From Cordia subcordata (Eukaryota > Streptophyta > Magnoliopsida > Boraginales > Cordiaceae), in assembly GCA_028554755.1 (NCBI GenBank), contig JAPTOF010000010.1, forward strand, positions 9,584,001-9,648,000: DNA of 64,000 bases, in the 5' to 3' direction. The number at the start of each line of letters is the position of its first letter. The first letter of the stretch is position 1. The notes below the pieces were generated by a model. It ran no database searches, had not been told where the DNA came from, and saw nothing but the letters and a program-made list of their open reading frames with translations. Both the position numbers and the translations under genes were made by a program. Below are positions 1-12,326 of this stretch, in pieces.

Positions 1-2082
1 TTGCAAACACTCTATGTGATTCTGCTAAAATTGGGATATTTTTCCTCCAATGGTCACTGATAAAAGACAGAAAAGGTTCGGCAGCTTACCTCAAAAACAA
101 TGAAATCGCAGGCCGAAACAGCACAGACTGTATAACTATCATTCAATCAACTCATAGATGCAGAGAAATACAAAAAAGAATGCAAGCTTCAAGTCTAAGA
201 TCAGAAACAATCAGTCCAATTTTAGATCACTAGAAATAAGCTACTAATTTCTACAGAAACCCCTAAATGGGAATTCAGATCACAAATTATGTATCACTTT
301 GGTTCAATATATGTGCTACTATCGAAACTAGAAGTACACATGCCAATCCTAGGTACTTCCTTTATCCTAGGTTGGAATGTACACTGGAAAATAAGGCATC
401 CGTCATATGAGAATGCAGGCAAAATTTGACATACGTCAGTACCAAAATTTTCACTTAGAATGCAATGCATATAACACGAGAATACATATATACATCATAC
501 TTACATTTGGATAAGAGAAATTTATATAAGCTTCTCATTTTTGACTTAATTTCCTAGGATCATATTTTGGTTTGACCACCAGCAATCTCAGCATAGACAT
601 ATCAAATCCTAAGACCAATCTAAGAACCAACACAAGTGGCCGCCTTTTGTGCAGTTCGCCATGTGTACCTATATCAACTAGTTGACGAGAAGCAAAATAT
701 GATTGATGTAGACCTGTTTGCTCCAAAACCATGAACTAAGACTAGTGCAGGTCCTTTGCTCCCAGCGTACTGGTAACTGATGGAATAGCCCCTCCAGTTC
801 CACTTTCTACAACCAAAACAAAATCAATTATTAACCTAATAAAACCAAAAAGAAAATAACAAAATTTATTCAATGATACCCTTGCAAAAAGTGGACAAAT
901 ATAAAAAAAATCAAGATGCCTGTAATTAACCAAACAAAATTCTTTGCGACTTCTGAATCCCCAAGACGAGCAATTCTCAATAACATTCTAATAAACAGTC
1001 TGCAATAAGTCCTAACAGTCCTGATTATATATTATTTTTACAACTTATAATATGCAAAGATTGAATTAAAAGTATAGGCAGTGTCCTGATCATATCAATC
1101 TACAGATAATTGGACTAGCAAATTCAAAATTGTGGAATCTTTTTCTTCCCTTTATGAAAAATTACGCAATCTCAGAACAAAAAGAAAACCAAATTTTTTT
1201 TAACCGAACTAGTTAGTATGATGAGATACAACACGAATGGAGTTACCAAAGAAACGACTCTCGACAAGAATAAGTAGTGTTGTTCAGTCACCTATCTGTT
1301 AGGTGGAAATTACATGACAGATTATGTACTCCTATCTGTTATGCATCCATATCAATATTTTCTTTTTCTCTCTAAACTACAAATAAATAGCAAAAATTTT
1401 ACGACTAGTATTAAGTACAATAAATAAATATATCAATGTTCTCTCTATAATCTTGAGCTTTTAGATGAAGCAATAACTCTAATATAGTATCAGAAGTATA
1501 ATAAATAAATATTCCAATATACTCTTTATAATCTTGAGCTTTTAGATAAAGCAATAACTCTAATACAGTATCGGAACCCACCTAGGTCATGCATTCGACT
1601 CTCACTGCCACCCATTAAAAACATTAAATTATCCACATGCAAGTTCACAAATCACACTTCATGTGAGAGGGCGTGTTAAATATAATAAATAAATAAATAT
1701 ACTAATATCCATTCTACAAACATTAACTTTTAGTTGGTCAGAATTTTTAACTACAGACTCATGATATGCAAAAGGGGGACAATATAAATATTACAGAAAG
1801 GCCTTACCTGGTCTTAACTTCAACTTGGAGAATGTTCTTTTTATCTGTATCATCAACTGAAGAATCAGTATTTACAAGTGAATTGACTATAATCCTACTT
1901 CTTTTCAAGGTGGTATCAAGTTTTGAAGCATTATGAGAAGCCAAGAACTGTTTATAGACATTTTGGGTTCTACTAACAGATGTTGAAGAAGACGAAATGT
2001 GAAATTTTATAGCTCTTTGAGAACATGAAATTGCGAAGTCTATTTTTGATAATGAGAGTGCTGAAAAGCTTGTACCCGCCAT
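1..2082 (-). CDS. CLD1: Chloroplast alpha/beta hydrolase, chlorophyll dephytylase 1-like (5' part, three exons)
   Basis: Partial gene that continues past the left edge. Three exons read in one frame: 2082..1808, 806..714 and 56..1, all with GT-AG borders (phase 2, then phase 2). They give about 141 residues. Residues 1-85 are Ser/Thr/Arg-rich with few acidic residues, like a chloroplast transit peptide (starts MAGTSFSALSLSK). Exon 2 gives KWNWRGYSISYQYAGSKG followed by PALVLVHGFGAN, the first strand and HGFG oxyanion-hole loop of alpha/beta hydrolases; exon 3 gives SDHWRKNIPILAES. This arrangement is typical of the plant family that includes Arabidopsis CLD1 (At5g38520), which removes phytol from chlorophyll during photosystem repair. 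The Ser-Asp-His triad lies outside the window, so enzyme activity is inferred from family only. The ATG at 2082 is the first Met in frame after a GT-repeat leader. The symbol is by family resemblance. Confidence 0.85.
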
Positions 2083-2086
2083 AGTT

Positions 2087-2119
2087 TGTGTGTGTGTGTG
2101 TCTGTGTTTGTGTGTGTGA
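2087..2119. repeat. (GT)n microsatellite in the presumed 5' UTR
   Basis: An interrupted GT/TG dinucleotide tract lies only about 5 bp upstream of the start codon of the CLD1-like gene, so on the gene strand the leader is a CA/AC repeat. It is probably transcribed and length-polymorphic. Confidence 0.8.
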
Positions 2120-2299
2120 TTGAGAGAAAATTGAACGTTGGAAGTTGGAAGTTGGAAGAAAGTGGAAGCCAAGTAAGACTTGAGGCAGAATGGGAGCCAC
2201 ATGGACCTTGCCTCGTCCTCAGAATTCATGAGTATAATATTTTTGTCCACCCAGAGAGTGTTTCCATCAGACGGAGAAAAAAAAAAAGGATTTAAAAAA

Positions 2300-3225
2300 T
2301 AAAAAGGTTTCAGCAGAAGGGGTAAAAGTCATTTTCCTCTATGAATTTTAACTTAAATTTTAAACTTCTTCATGAACTATAAATTTTACTCATATTCTTT
2401 TATGTTATCAAATTTTATCTAAGAGAGCTTTATATTAAAAAGTATTTTGTATTTATTTATTAAAGTAAAAAGTAAAATAATTTGATAAAATTATTCAACA
2501 AAAAATCTACATTTAATTTGCAAATCATAAAATTTTTATTTTTAAAATAAAAAATATAAAGTACTTTATTCATAAAATTTTTGTTAAAAAAAGTTACCTT
2601 TTACTTTATTAAAATAAAAAATAGATAAAATAATTTAATAGAATCATTTAGCAAAAATCTACAATTAAATAAAAAAATAAAAAATTTAATTTCAAAATAT
2701 ACAAAATAGTCTATTGATTTTTTTGTCATACCCATGAGATTAAAAAGAAACAATTAGATTCAATTTAAAGTCTATCTTTTCAATATATTTATATTAAAGT
2801 AATGCATATATTTTGGATGAACTAACTTCTTAGAATATAAAAATCAAAATAAAAAATAGTTTATTGTATAAATTTTGTGTTATACATTAAATTAAACAAA
2901 ATTAAATTTAGATTGAAATCTATCCTTTTACACAAATATAGATACATGTATAGAACTAAAATATAATAATGATTTTACTACCACAAGTTAACATTTAAAA
3001 AATAAAAATAAAAATAAAAATAGTAGCAATAAAGTAGAATTAAATCATCCGATAAATAATAAAAAGATAAAAATGACAAAGCATATTAAATACAAAGTAT
3101 TGTTTAGCAAGACTTGATGTAATGGGGGAAAATGGATAATATTAAAACTTTATGGGGGACTTCGGAATTTAAATAGACACTCATGGGGTAAATGGCATTC
3201 TCCTTTAGTGGAAGTATAAAAAAAG
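2300..3225. other. AT-rich intergenic sequence, no gene seen
   Basis: Runs of A/T with stop codons in every frame. It presumably includes the upstream region of the CLD1-like gene (the part nearest 2120-2300). No conserved coding segment or RNA gene was recognised. Confidence 0.6.
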
Positions 3226-3227
3226 GG

Positions 3228-3545
3228 AAATTATCTTGCGTCCCTTTATCTTTTAGTATAATGATGCATTGGTCCTTTATCTTTTTAATAGAACCTTTTA
3301 GTCCTTTAGTTTTAACCTATTGCTGTCGTTAGTCTATTTTTAAATTTTCATCTAATTTTTGCCATTACTCAGTGCGTTGCATGCACTTGACACATGAGGA
3401 TAATAGCTAAAATTAGAAGGAAATTCGAAAATAAATTAAAGGTGGCATGGAGTTAAAACTAAAGGACTAAAAGGTTCAATTAGAAATATACAGGACTAGC
3501 GGGTCATTTTGTTAAAAGATAAAGGACTATAGAAAAAACGTATTG
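3228..3545. mobile_element. Foldback MITE
   Basis: The left arm (from about 3240: CCCTTTATCTTTTAG, later CTTTTAGTCCTTTAG) reappears inverted in the right arm (GTTAAAAGATAAAGGAC and CTAAAGGACTAAAAGG, about 3455-3535). The arms are 75-100 bp and imperfect. There is no coding potential. Such foldbacks are non-autonomous DNA elements; the superfamily was not determined. Confidence 0.7.
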
Positions 3546-4207
3546 TCTACTAGAATAGTGCTTGAGGTCGCATTTCAGTTAATTTAAATTAGTGAAAATG
3601 TCAATTTTTCCTTGAAGAAATCTTATAAATGTTATATTTGAGTAATCTGGATTGTATATGCCTTTTATGAAAAAGTTATGTCTTTTAAGATTTAATTTAG
3701 TGTTATACCAAAGTATTATTGGTAAAGGTTCTGGTCATAAAAGAAAAAAAAAAAGAAGGGTTTTCTATTTTTTTGCTAAAATATATCCATTGTTTAGTCA
3801 TAATCTTATCGATAATCCCTATATACCAAAACTAGCTTATAATACTCTTGTGTTTTTGAAAACGTCATATTAGTGCCTCTTTGTCAATTAATTTGGTTTG
3901 TATAATGTACTCTCTAGATCGAAATACACTCCATTATAAAAGAAAAAAAATTAAATATCCTTGTGGTAACAGATTTGAAATAAATACATTTAAACACTCC
4001 AGTAAAAGTTAGTTACTCTTATATGATAAAATCCTTGGATTGGACTAAGAATGCCTAAGATAATCCAATTAGGAGTCTTCTACTATTGGTTGAATAAGGC
4101 TTTATCCCAAAAATCTTACCCTGATCTTGATCTATTTGGGTCTTATCGCATGATGAAAATTCCAAATTCCATTAAGTCCATGGCTTTCTACTGGTCGGGT
4201 TCTATCT
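3546..4207. other. AT-rich intergenic sequence
   Basis: Contains only short chance reading frames, and no recognisable motif or repeat arm beyond A/T tracts. Confidence 0.5.
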
Positions 4208-4297
4208 ATGTTGTGTTTGTTATATGCTTATTTGAAATATTAGATATGACAGGTTTTAAGATTTCATATAAGCATATAGTAAACCTAGTAACCAACA
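4208..4297. mobile_element. Small foldback MITE, copy 1
   Basis: The stem GTTTGTTATATGCTTAT at about 4215 returns inverted as ATAAGCATATAGTAAAC at about 4290. A second copy with the same stem is at 24797-24889, downstream of the GT47 gene, so this is a dispersed family and not a chance hairpin. Confidence 0.65.
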
Positions 4298-4478
4298 TGG
4301 TTGTGTTATGGGTCAATGTCCTCCGTATATCATGATGGGACACTTGTGAAGTGAAAACATAAGTAATCATTTTGACTCAAACCATTGAAAAGTTTCACCT
4401 GAGACTTTGATCCTTATAGGTTAGATGAAAAAGACTTAGATTTGTAGATGATTGGTTGTCAAAACCCTCACATTGAAA

Positions 4479-5330
4479 GGTAAGGCAAATAGCACCTTAC
4501 TCTCTTTGGTTTTGATGTAAGTGTATAATTAGCCTTTGTGATTTAAAAATGGGCACTGAACCCCTTTGTCATTGGCAAAAGTAAAGAGCGGACACCCCAT
4601 TTATTAACTCTATTTATTTTGGCTAACAAAAAATGAGAAAAAAAGGCTTTTATGCCTATAAAAAACTATTGTACATATATAGAAGACCTATATACCCTTA
4701 TTTTTTTTATTTTTAAACCACAGTGGCTAGTTGTGTACTTATAGCAAACCACAGAAAGTAAGAAGCCATTTGTCCTTTTTACTTAATTGGCCACATTAAT
4801 TAATTAATTAAAAAAATTGGCCATATTAATTACTCTTATGATAAAAGATAAGAAGGTGTGTTTTGATTATCATATATAGTGGTTAATTAATAATTGATAA
4901 TCAATTAATTAATTGATTAATTAATCAATTAAAAAATTGGCCACATTAATTACTCTAATGATAAAATATGAGAAAGTGTGTTCTAATTATCATATATAAT
5001 GACAGTGGAGATGGTGATTGTATGATGGATGGTAGGAGTAGAGATTTATACTTTTTGAATTAAGGTTAGGGGCTCAAGCCTTTTCTTTTGCAATGTTTTT
5101 TGAAATGAAAGAGAAGGGTATTTTTATCCAAAATCAAGTTTATCATCCAAAAAAAAAAAAGCCGAGTTCAATTTAGGCAAGTGTAGCAAACTTATAGTTA
5201 AAATTAACAGTTTTTTAAATAGAAGGGGATAATTTTAGAAAACAACAAGAGGGGCTAGTGCTTTTTTCTAAACCACAAGGGCTAATTGTGCACTTACGGC
5301 AAATCACAGGAGGTATAATGCTATTTACCC
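4479..5330. mobile_element. Mutator-type MITE, terminal-inverted-repeat element
   Basis: The left end GGTAAGGCAAATAGCACC is matched by the inverted right end GCTATTTACCC at 5320-5330. Similarity continues inward for about 80 bp (GTGCACTTACGGCAAATCACAGG on the right, with its mirror on the left). The interior contains TTAATTAA-type AT repeats. No coding sequence. A convincing target duplication was not found. The right half is also the start of the large duplicated block described separately. Confidence 0.55.
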
Positions 5331-6300
5331 TAAAAGATAATATGGTCAACCTTTTTTATGTACCGAAAAGTGAACTTTGATCAGAGATAGACCTAGTGCT
5401 TGCACCAACAAACTATTTTTTCATACGAGAATATTGTAAGGATCTAGAAAATATAGTGAGTTATTTTTTTATTTTATGTTTTATTTCATAGGGAGAAAAG
5501 GACATTAGAATTAATAATTTAATGAAAAAGCACAAACTTCTTCTTCCCATGATAATTGCCCTTTTGTATATGGTCATAAGTGATCCCATTTAATATATGC
5601 ATTTCTTTTTTGGGAGAAAGATAGTTTGGTTTCGAGTTTTAGGTAAAACCCAAAATAGGCCCCTTAATACTAACGAATGCCTATTTTAGTCCTTCTTGTT
5701 AATTAAGGTTAAAGAATAAATATACCTATGATTGTGCTAAATGTCTTAAATACCCTTATGATTATGTATGCGCATAAGCATGTAACACAATACACAAATA
5801 AAGAATGCACGTGTACACACAAAATAACAATGCATGCACACAGTTCACATTTATAGACCTAACAACCCACATAATTCATGAATATAAACATATATAATAC
5901 ACAATGGACATAGGACGAGGAGGCGTTGGTAACGATAACAATAAAAGAAAAAGAGGAAGTAAAGATGGGTAATGGGTTGAAATAGGATTGAGGGTGGGGA
6001 AGAGGGGGAAGAGTGATGGGTAGGTGAGAAAGGTTGTGGAAAGAGAGTTGATGCTAGATGCGAGGTGCTACAGGCAAGGTGACATCAATGTAGGGAAAGA
6101 AGGGACTTGCGGGTAGGTGTAGAATGTTGAGGGTAGAGACGGCAATATCCTACCTCTCTTCCCTGCCCCGCAGGGGCTAGGACTAGGACTAGCTTCTAGC
6201 ATAACACTCCTAATTGGAGTGGGGCAGGGTAAAGGTAGGGGTTTATCTACCTCGCCCTGTCCCATTTTGCCTCGTCTCTGTATGTATGTATATGTGTGTT
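4730..6300 (+). repeat. Large diverged direct repeat, copy A
   Basis: Collinear with 8190-9810 over about 1.6 kb. Shared landmarks in order: ACTTAATTGGCCACATTAA, ATAATGATGGTGGAGATGG-like segment, ACCTAGTGCTTGCACC, AAAAGAAAAAGAGGAAGTAA, TGTAGGGAAAGAAGGG and the TATGTATGTATA-rich end. The copies differ at many positions (roughly one in five to seven by eye), so the duplication is old. There is no reverse transcriptase, primer site or TG...CA border to support LTRs. Confidence 0.75.
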
Positions 6301-6687
6301 GATGTGTGCGTATCGAGTTTTACACCTACAAGGGTACGGACCGTTCGTGGTGTAGTAGATTCGAGTATGGGTATCATCTTTATAGGGAGGCTACTTTAGT
6401 TAGGTCTCTATGTGCTCGGGTGCCTCAAACTAGCTACGTGTATGTGTATGTGTTTACTTTAGGATGGAAGGGACCTCAGAAAAAGGAAAATAGAAACTAA
6501 TCTATGGAGGAACTTAAAGGAGCCAAACTAAGGAAGGAAAAACTAACAAAGAAGAAGGGGACCTAGGGTGATTACATTGCAGCTAGACTTGGGCTATGAT
6601 AACGGATGAGATCTATCTAAGGCTCAGGACTTCTATTGCCGTTGTGTTGATCAGGGGCTCTCTTGACCAATACTAATGGTTTAACCC
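6301..6687. other. Unclassified sequence between repeat copies
   Basis: Higher GC than the surroundings with short TATGTGTG runs. No gene or terminal repeat recognised. Confidence 0.4.
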
Positions 6688-6955
6688 GTTAGCTGGATTT
6701 AAAGCTAAGGGTCAATTCCTCTTAGCCTACGCAATCCGTGCTTAGAACTTATCCTCTTGGCTAGATTTAAAGCCAAGGACTAGCACCTAAACACTACGTG
6801 ACATTAAGGCTCGATTAACCAACACTAACGTGAGTGAGGGATACTCTAGTCTAGGTTAACTTATCCGCTTAGCTGGATTTAAAGCCAAGGACTAGCACCT
6901 AAACTCGACTAAGCATAGCATGTAACCTATTAGCTAGATTTAAAGCTAAAGCCTA
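6688..6955. repeat. Cluster of short inverted-repeat units (GCTGGATTTAAAGC type)
   Basis: Four copies of a 20-bp imperfect palindrome of the form TTAGCT(G/A)GATTTAAAGC(T/C)AA at about 6688, 6757, 6856 and 6929. Two are followed by the same GGACTAGCACCTAAAC. Spacing is irregular (about 70-100 bp), so this is a block of dispersed hairpin motifs rather than a strict tandem array. Function unknown. Confidence 0.75.
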
Positions 6956-8189
6956 CTCTACTAAGCAAAGTCATGCGATTAAGCACAATCACATCACCCA
7001 TATAAGTAGATAAGAGCATTTGAATCACAAATAACACATGCATATTCACTTAGACATTTTAACAAACACATAGACATGTTTGATTTCTAATACATAAGAC
7101 ATATTGAATCATGCCATAAATTTATGTAAATAAACATGTATTAAGAGCCAAAGATCTACACAAATCCATTATTCAAAGCGCTAATCTAATATACAACAAC
7201 AATCAACCCTAAATCTAGCCTAATCTAACAACATATTTACAAGAAATAGAGAAAGAACAAGAAGAATTTCCCTAAATTCTTGCTTCCAAATCCCTACAAA
7301 TCCTTCAAATCTTTGTTTAATGCTTCAATCCTAGCTTGGTGTGGGGTTTAGATGGTGATTTAGGGTGTTTGGTGAAGTGGGTAAAGGGTTAGGGTTTTAA
7401 AAACAAAAGTTCCTCCCCGAAAATGAGCTGAAATGAGCAATTTAAAAACAGCTTTAGCGCATAGCTGGTCGACCTAGTCGATCGACCGGCTCCTTGATGA
7501 ACTCGACCGGCTTAATAATGGGGGTCTTCTTCAGGGTCGTCCGGCAGGGTCAGAATGCTCCATTCTTCGTTCCTTTTCTTCCAGTCTTCATCCGTTAACT
7601 TATTTCTTCCTCATGTAAGCTTGAACCCTTCCAAAACACTCCTAAAACATGGAATATAACACTTAGTATAGAATTTATATATCCAAATAAATTATGTACA
7701 AATATTAACAGTTATGCATAAACTCTTTACTAAATGCACTCAATTATGCTCTAGACACCTCTAAACATGCATGCAAAAACTAGATGCAAACACGCACAAA
7801 TGACAGACATCATGTGTGCATGTGTTTTCTTCGTGTGTGTTTGTATATATATGTATATAGTATATGTATATATATAATATTTTTATGTATTTTTAGTATG
7901 AATATTATATCATTATATGTATCTTTTTATTTCTAATATGCTCTTGTATACTTCTATGTAAATATTATGTTATTAGAGATCCCTTAAGTTAGTCAAAATT
8001 GACTTATTTTATGTTATTATATATTAGTATTTTTTTTAACATTTTAATGTTATTCCAAGTTGTTTTTCCAACAAGTAGAGTTTTTCCACCTCGTTTGCTT
8101 ACCCTATTAACCTTGTTGGTTGGTACCTCATAGGGGTGAGACGAGATTTTTTTTTTCTTTTTTTATCCAATTGAGGTAGGCAAGAGGTC
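6956..8189. other. Interspersed-repeat-like sequence, unclassified
   Basis: No open coding region. Contains a GC-richer segment (7440-7560) with repeated TCGACCGGCT-like words, then an AT-rich segment with a TATATATGTATA microsatellite (about 7840-7885). It separates the two copies of the 1.6-kb repeat and may be part of a non-autonomous retroelement, but no defining feature was seen. Confidence 0.35.
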
Positions 8190-9810
8190 TAGAGGTTTGT
8201 ACTTATGGCAAACCATAAAAGGTACAATGCTATTTACCATTTTTACTTAATTGGCCACATTAATTAATTAATTAATAATTAATTAAATAATTAATAGTTG
8301 ACTAATTAAAAAATTGACCACATTATTTACTCTTATGATAAAAATATGAGAATGTATGTTTTGATCATCATATATAATGATTAAAAATTAATAATTAATT
8401 AATTAATCAATCAATTAAAAAATTGGCCACATTAATTACTTTTATGATAAAATATGAGAATGTGTGTTTTGATTATCATACATAATGATGGTGGAGATGG
8501 TAGTTATTGGAGGTTAATTTCTTTTTATCTTTATAATGGACAAATTTACTTGTAGTAATAAAATAAAACATAAACATGTTTATAGTTTAGTTAGTCAAAA
8601 TCCACACATTTTAAACTAAGACCAAAGGTTTAAGTCTTGTCTCTTGCAGATTTTTTTTTGAAATGGAAGGAGAAGGATATTTTTGACCAATATCAAGTTT
8701 ATCAGTCGAAAAAAGACATCCAGTTGCAATTTGGGCAAGTGTAGCACATTCACCGTTAAAATTAACAAATTTTCTGAGGGGGTATTGTGGTTAGTTTTAG
8801 AAAACGACAGGAAGGGCGCGATGCTTGTTTCTAAATGAGAAGCCACAGGGGGTATGACGCTATTTACCCTAAAAGTAATATGGTTAACCTTGTTTATGCA
8901 TTGAAAAGTGAACCTTGATCGGTAGAGATAGACCTAGTGCTTGCACCCATGAACTATTATTTTATATGAGAATAGTGTAATGATTTACAAAATACAATAG
9001 GTGTTACTTTTATTTTATGTTTTGTTTCACAGAAAGAAATTAAAAGAACATTGAAATTAATAATTTAATGAAGAAATGCTTCTTATCGTGATAAATGTTT
9101 GTTGCCATATGCCATCTCATGTAACATATGCATTTCTTTTTTGTGAGAAAGACAATTTGGTATGAGTTTTAGCCTTTTAGGTGAAATCCAAACAAGTCCC
9201 TCGAAACTAAAGAATACCTATTTTAGTCCTCATTGTTATTTAAGGTTAAGGAATCACATAATCACAACTCAATGCACAAATACATAATACATGCGTAAAT
9301 ACACAAAAACAATAATGCATGCACACAATTCATATTTATAGACCTATACAACCTACAAAATGCATGCACTCAAACATATGCAATGGATAATGGATGTCGG
9401 ATAAGAAGTGGTTAGTGATGATCACAATAAAAGAAAAAGAGGAAGTAAAAATGGGTAATGGGTTGAAATGGGATTTTTGAAGGGGAAGGGGAGGGGAGGG
9501 GGAAGGAGGGGAGGCGAGGGGTGATGGATGGGTAGAAACGTTCTAGAAAGAGGATTAGTGCTAAGTGTAGATACTAAAGGCAAGTGCCGTGCATGTAGGG
9601 AAAGAAGGGGCTTACGAGTAGGTGTGGAAGGTTGGGGGTGGAAATGGCAATACCCATTTCTCTTCCCCACCTCGTAAGATGGGCTAAGACGGGGTTTTTA
9701 GTATAAATCTCCTAAGAGGGATCGGGTAAGGTAGGGGCAGGTGTTTATCCACCTCCCCCTTTCTTGCCTTACTACACCTCAATATGTATGTATACATGTG
9801 TGTGTGGTCT
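8190..9810 (+). repeat. Large diverged direct repeat, copy B
   Basis: Second copy of the block at 4730-6300, same orientation. It starts near GTACTTATGGCAAACC and ends at the TATGTATGTATACATGTGTG tract. A purine/G-rich stretch at 9479-9525 (GGGGAAGGGGAGGGGAGGGG) is expanded relative to copy A. No gene. Confidence 0.75.
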
Positions 9811-10270
9811 TATCTTTGGAAACTAAAATGGATGATTTAATTTTTGGTTTTGGAAGTAAAATTTTCGCGATTCAAACAGAGCAGCCTATTATATTATAAT
9901 ATATATCACTAATGTCAAGACTTGGTATCTTTTGTTTATATTAGATTATCGTATTTATAAGTATTTTTGGGATTTAGAAAAATATTACTAGAATATTATT
10001 ATCTTACATAATTAAATATACAACAGTCAAATTATAAAATTGGTCGATTTGCCCAAAAATCGAATCAACCAAAACTATTGATTTGTCTATTGTTTGATGC
10101 AGGTTGGTTTTACAAATTTATAAATTGCTCAATCAGTTTAATTAAATAGATTAGGAGGAAAACCACCCAAAATTGCCAGTATACACCCTTATTTCGTAGA
10201 TTTATCTTTGGATATGTGGTTTTTAAACCTAGATCTATAATGTATTCTTTCATTTGCTTTCCCACATGAT
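9811..10270. other. Intergenic, nothing recognised
   Basis: AT-rich with stops in all frames; no repeat arm or motif noticed. Confidence 0.4.
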
Positions 10271-10640
10271 GTGTGCAATCTGGATCTTTACCAAACCAAG
10301 CCAACCAATTTTAGATCAGAGCAGGCTTTGACCATCTATGTGTATGAGAGTGCTTGTGCTTGTATATGTTGCATTGTTGGTGGTATGTTTGAAAATGATT
10401 GGGAGGCTTTTGATGCCACTTGTTCAAGTGTGGGACCGGAGAATCCTCTTCCTTCTTGGGAGAGTATTGACCACCGGATATTGATATTTCCTAGGCCCAA
10501 CCTCTAGCTGAGTTTCAAGTGCCCCATTAAGCAATCTGTTGTTTGCTTCATTTCTTATTTTGTTGCTGTTCGACAGTTGTTCTAACAAGCTTGTTTAGGC
10601 ATCTTCTTTGAGAAATGCCTAGTGACCTTGCTTGGATTTG
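10271..10640 (+). mobile_element. Degenerate retroelement-like fragment, copy 1
   Basis: The segment 10395-10510 (GCCACTTGTTCAAGTGTGG ... CCTAGGCCCAACCTCTAGC) is clearly related to 20280-20405 (CACCACCTATTCAAGTAGTGG ... CTTGGCCCAAACCTTTGTC), with substitutions and small gaps. A 78-residue open frame covers it but has no recognised domain. The second copy ends in a T/A-rich 3' end of the sort seen in plant LINEs, so a LINE relic is a guess. Confidence 0.4.
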
Positions 10641-11042
10641 GAGGTGATTCGTGCATGGTTAGGTTAGGGTGTCATCATCCTTCTTTTCTCAAATTGTTCT
10701 TTGATGTTTTGTTGTGTTTGGGGTTTTGAAGAAAAAGGGTTAAATTTTCTATTTAAAGAAAATCGAAATTTCATGTTTTTTAAATTAATGAGTTAAATAT
10801 CACAAAAGCAAAGTTTGAGTTTTGAGCTTTAAAAACTCGAAGTTATTGCAAATTTGAGTTTTCAAAACTCAAACTTACTAAAAATCTATTTTGAAGCTGT
10901 TTAATTGGCAACCCAAGAGCGAGTTTTTAAAACTCGAACTTCTTTTTGTAGTATTTAACTCATTAGTTTAAAAAAATGATATTTTGGTTGTTTTTTTTTT
11001 TAAGATTAGGACATTTAACTCATTTTCTTTTGTTGGGATTAA
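10641..11042. other. Intergenic with GAGTTTT/AAAACTC palindromes
   Basis: AT-rich. Between 10820 and 10945 the words GAGTTTT and AAAACTC recur in inverted pairs, including the palindrome TTTGAGTTTTCAAAACTCAAA near 10855. No gene. Confidence 0.5.
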
Positions 11043-11143
11043 GGGATAGCTCAAGTGGTTGAGATTATTTGTCTTAAACATAAGGTCTTGGGTTCAAATC
11101 GCATGGTATTTGGCCTTTTTTTTTTTTTTTTTTCTTAAAAGGA
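11043..11143 (+). mobile_element. tRNA-derived SINE, copy 1
   Basis: Polymerase III A-box-like GGATAGCTCAAGTGGTTGAG and B-box-like GGGTTCAAATC about 50 bp apart, followed by a poly(T) tract. The same head (TAGCTCAAGTGGTTGAGA) occurs at 44412 and, diverged, at 57152. Possible 7-bp target duplication GGATTAA. Confidence 0.65.
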
Positions 11144-11363
11144 TTAACAATGGTTTCCCACTCACCAGTTCTAAATTGTTTGATGTTGCGTCTTGCCTCT
11201 TCTTGATAGGTCACTTAGGTCCTTATATGTTTATTTATTATTGTTTAGGCCATTTTTAGGTCTCTTCTTTTGAGTCACCGAACCCATTTATAATTTCCAT
11301 TAATTTATGAAAATTTGTTTTTGACAAAAAAGCATTTATTTATGGGGACATAAGCAGACTTTG

Positions 11364-12003
11364 GGCCTGTTTGGTATTACTGTTGAAATCTACTATTGTT
11401 GGTTGCGGTTGTGATTGATATTACGATTAAGAAAAATTGTTTTATTGTTTGGTAAAAAAAATATAAAATTGCTGTGGGATTTAAAAAGTAGTTGATAAAT
11501 GATAATTGGCTTGGTTAAAATTATTGTCTAATGTGTTGTTTATGATTTATTTATTTATTTGATTTTAATATTTTAGATTTTTAGCTTATAAATTTTTTAA
11601 TTATTTTGTAATTTTTAAAAAAATTAAAATTTTAATCTTTTTAGTTTTTAATTTTTAAATTTTAAATTTTCAAATTTTTATGTTTTTAATTCTTTAATTT
11701 TTTAATTTCTAATTTTTATTTTTATTTTTTAATTTTGAAAATTTAAAATTTTATTTAAATAACATGTTTAATATGTAATCATAAATAAGTATGTTGTAAT
11801 AGTTATAATTAATAAGTGAATAGATATAAACATGTGGTTTGTAAAACGTAGTTTGAGAAAAAGCAGCATAATTGATGCTTTTCCAAAATTCCATTTTGAA
11901 TTACTTGAAACTTAGTTTTATTCATAAACAAATACCCTATGGACTTGTTTTTTTTTTTGCAAAATCAACTTTTTTTCCCTACTGAACCTCAATGCCAAAC
12001 AGG
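11364..12003. mobile_element. AT-rich MITE
   Basis: The left end GGGCCTGTTTGGTATTACTG and the inverted right end AATGCCAAACAGGC form a terminal inverted repeat. The interior is almost pure A/T (11560-11760). Ends of this kind are typical of PIF/Harbinger- or hAT-type MITEs; the flanking TTT could be a 3-bp target duplication. Confidence 0.6.
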
Positions 12004-12326
12004 CTTTCTCTCCTTCTCTTTTTCTGTGTGATAGTCAAGTTTAGAAAATATTTTGTTTTGAAGACAAATATTTTATCCTATTATCCAGTTATTTATCTCA
12101 TACCGAAAAATGAAGTTAGTGTAATTTCAAAATATCTGAGAAATAAAAAAACCCATAGTTCTATAATAAGAGTATGAAGGGAAAAACACCTTATAAGTTT
12201 TATGGCATAAGGCGCAATAATTCAACTATGACTTGTACGATAATGATACAACATTTAATAGTTCGGAATACCAAAACGAATTTTTGTAATTGGAGCATCC
12301 AACAATGTGCAAAAAAGGAAAGACTA

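Noticed and set aside
1804..2250. Longer N-terminus of the CLD1-like gene starting at 2250
   Set aside because: The extra 56 residues include translation of the GT repeat (HTHKHRHTHTQT); the Met at 2082 gives a normal transit peptide.
4730..9810. LTR retrotransposon with 1.6-kb LTRs
   Set aside because: No TG/CA borders, primer-binding site, or gag/pol remnants in the 1.9 kb between the copies, and the copies are very diverged.
11043..11143. Functional tRNA gene
   Set aside because: A- and B-box words are present, but the sequence cannot form a full cloverleaf and repeats elsewhere as a SINE.
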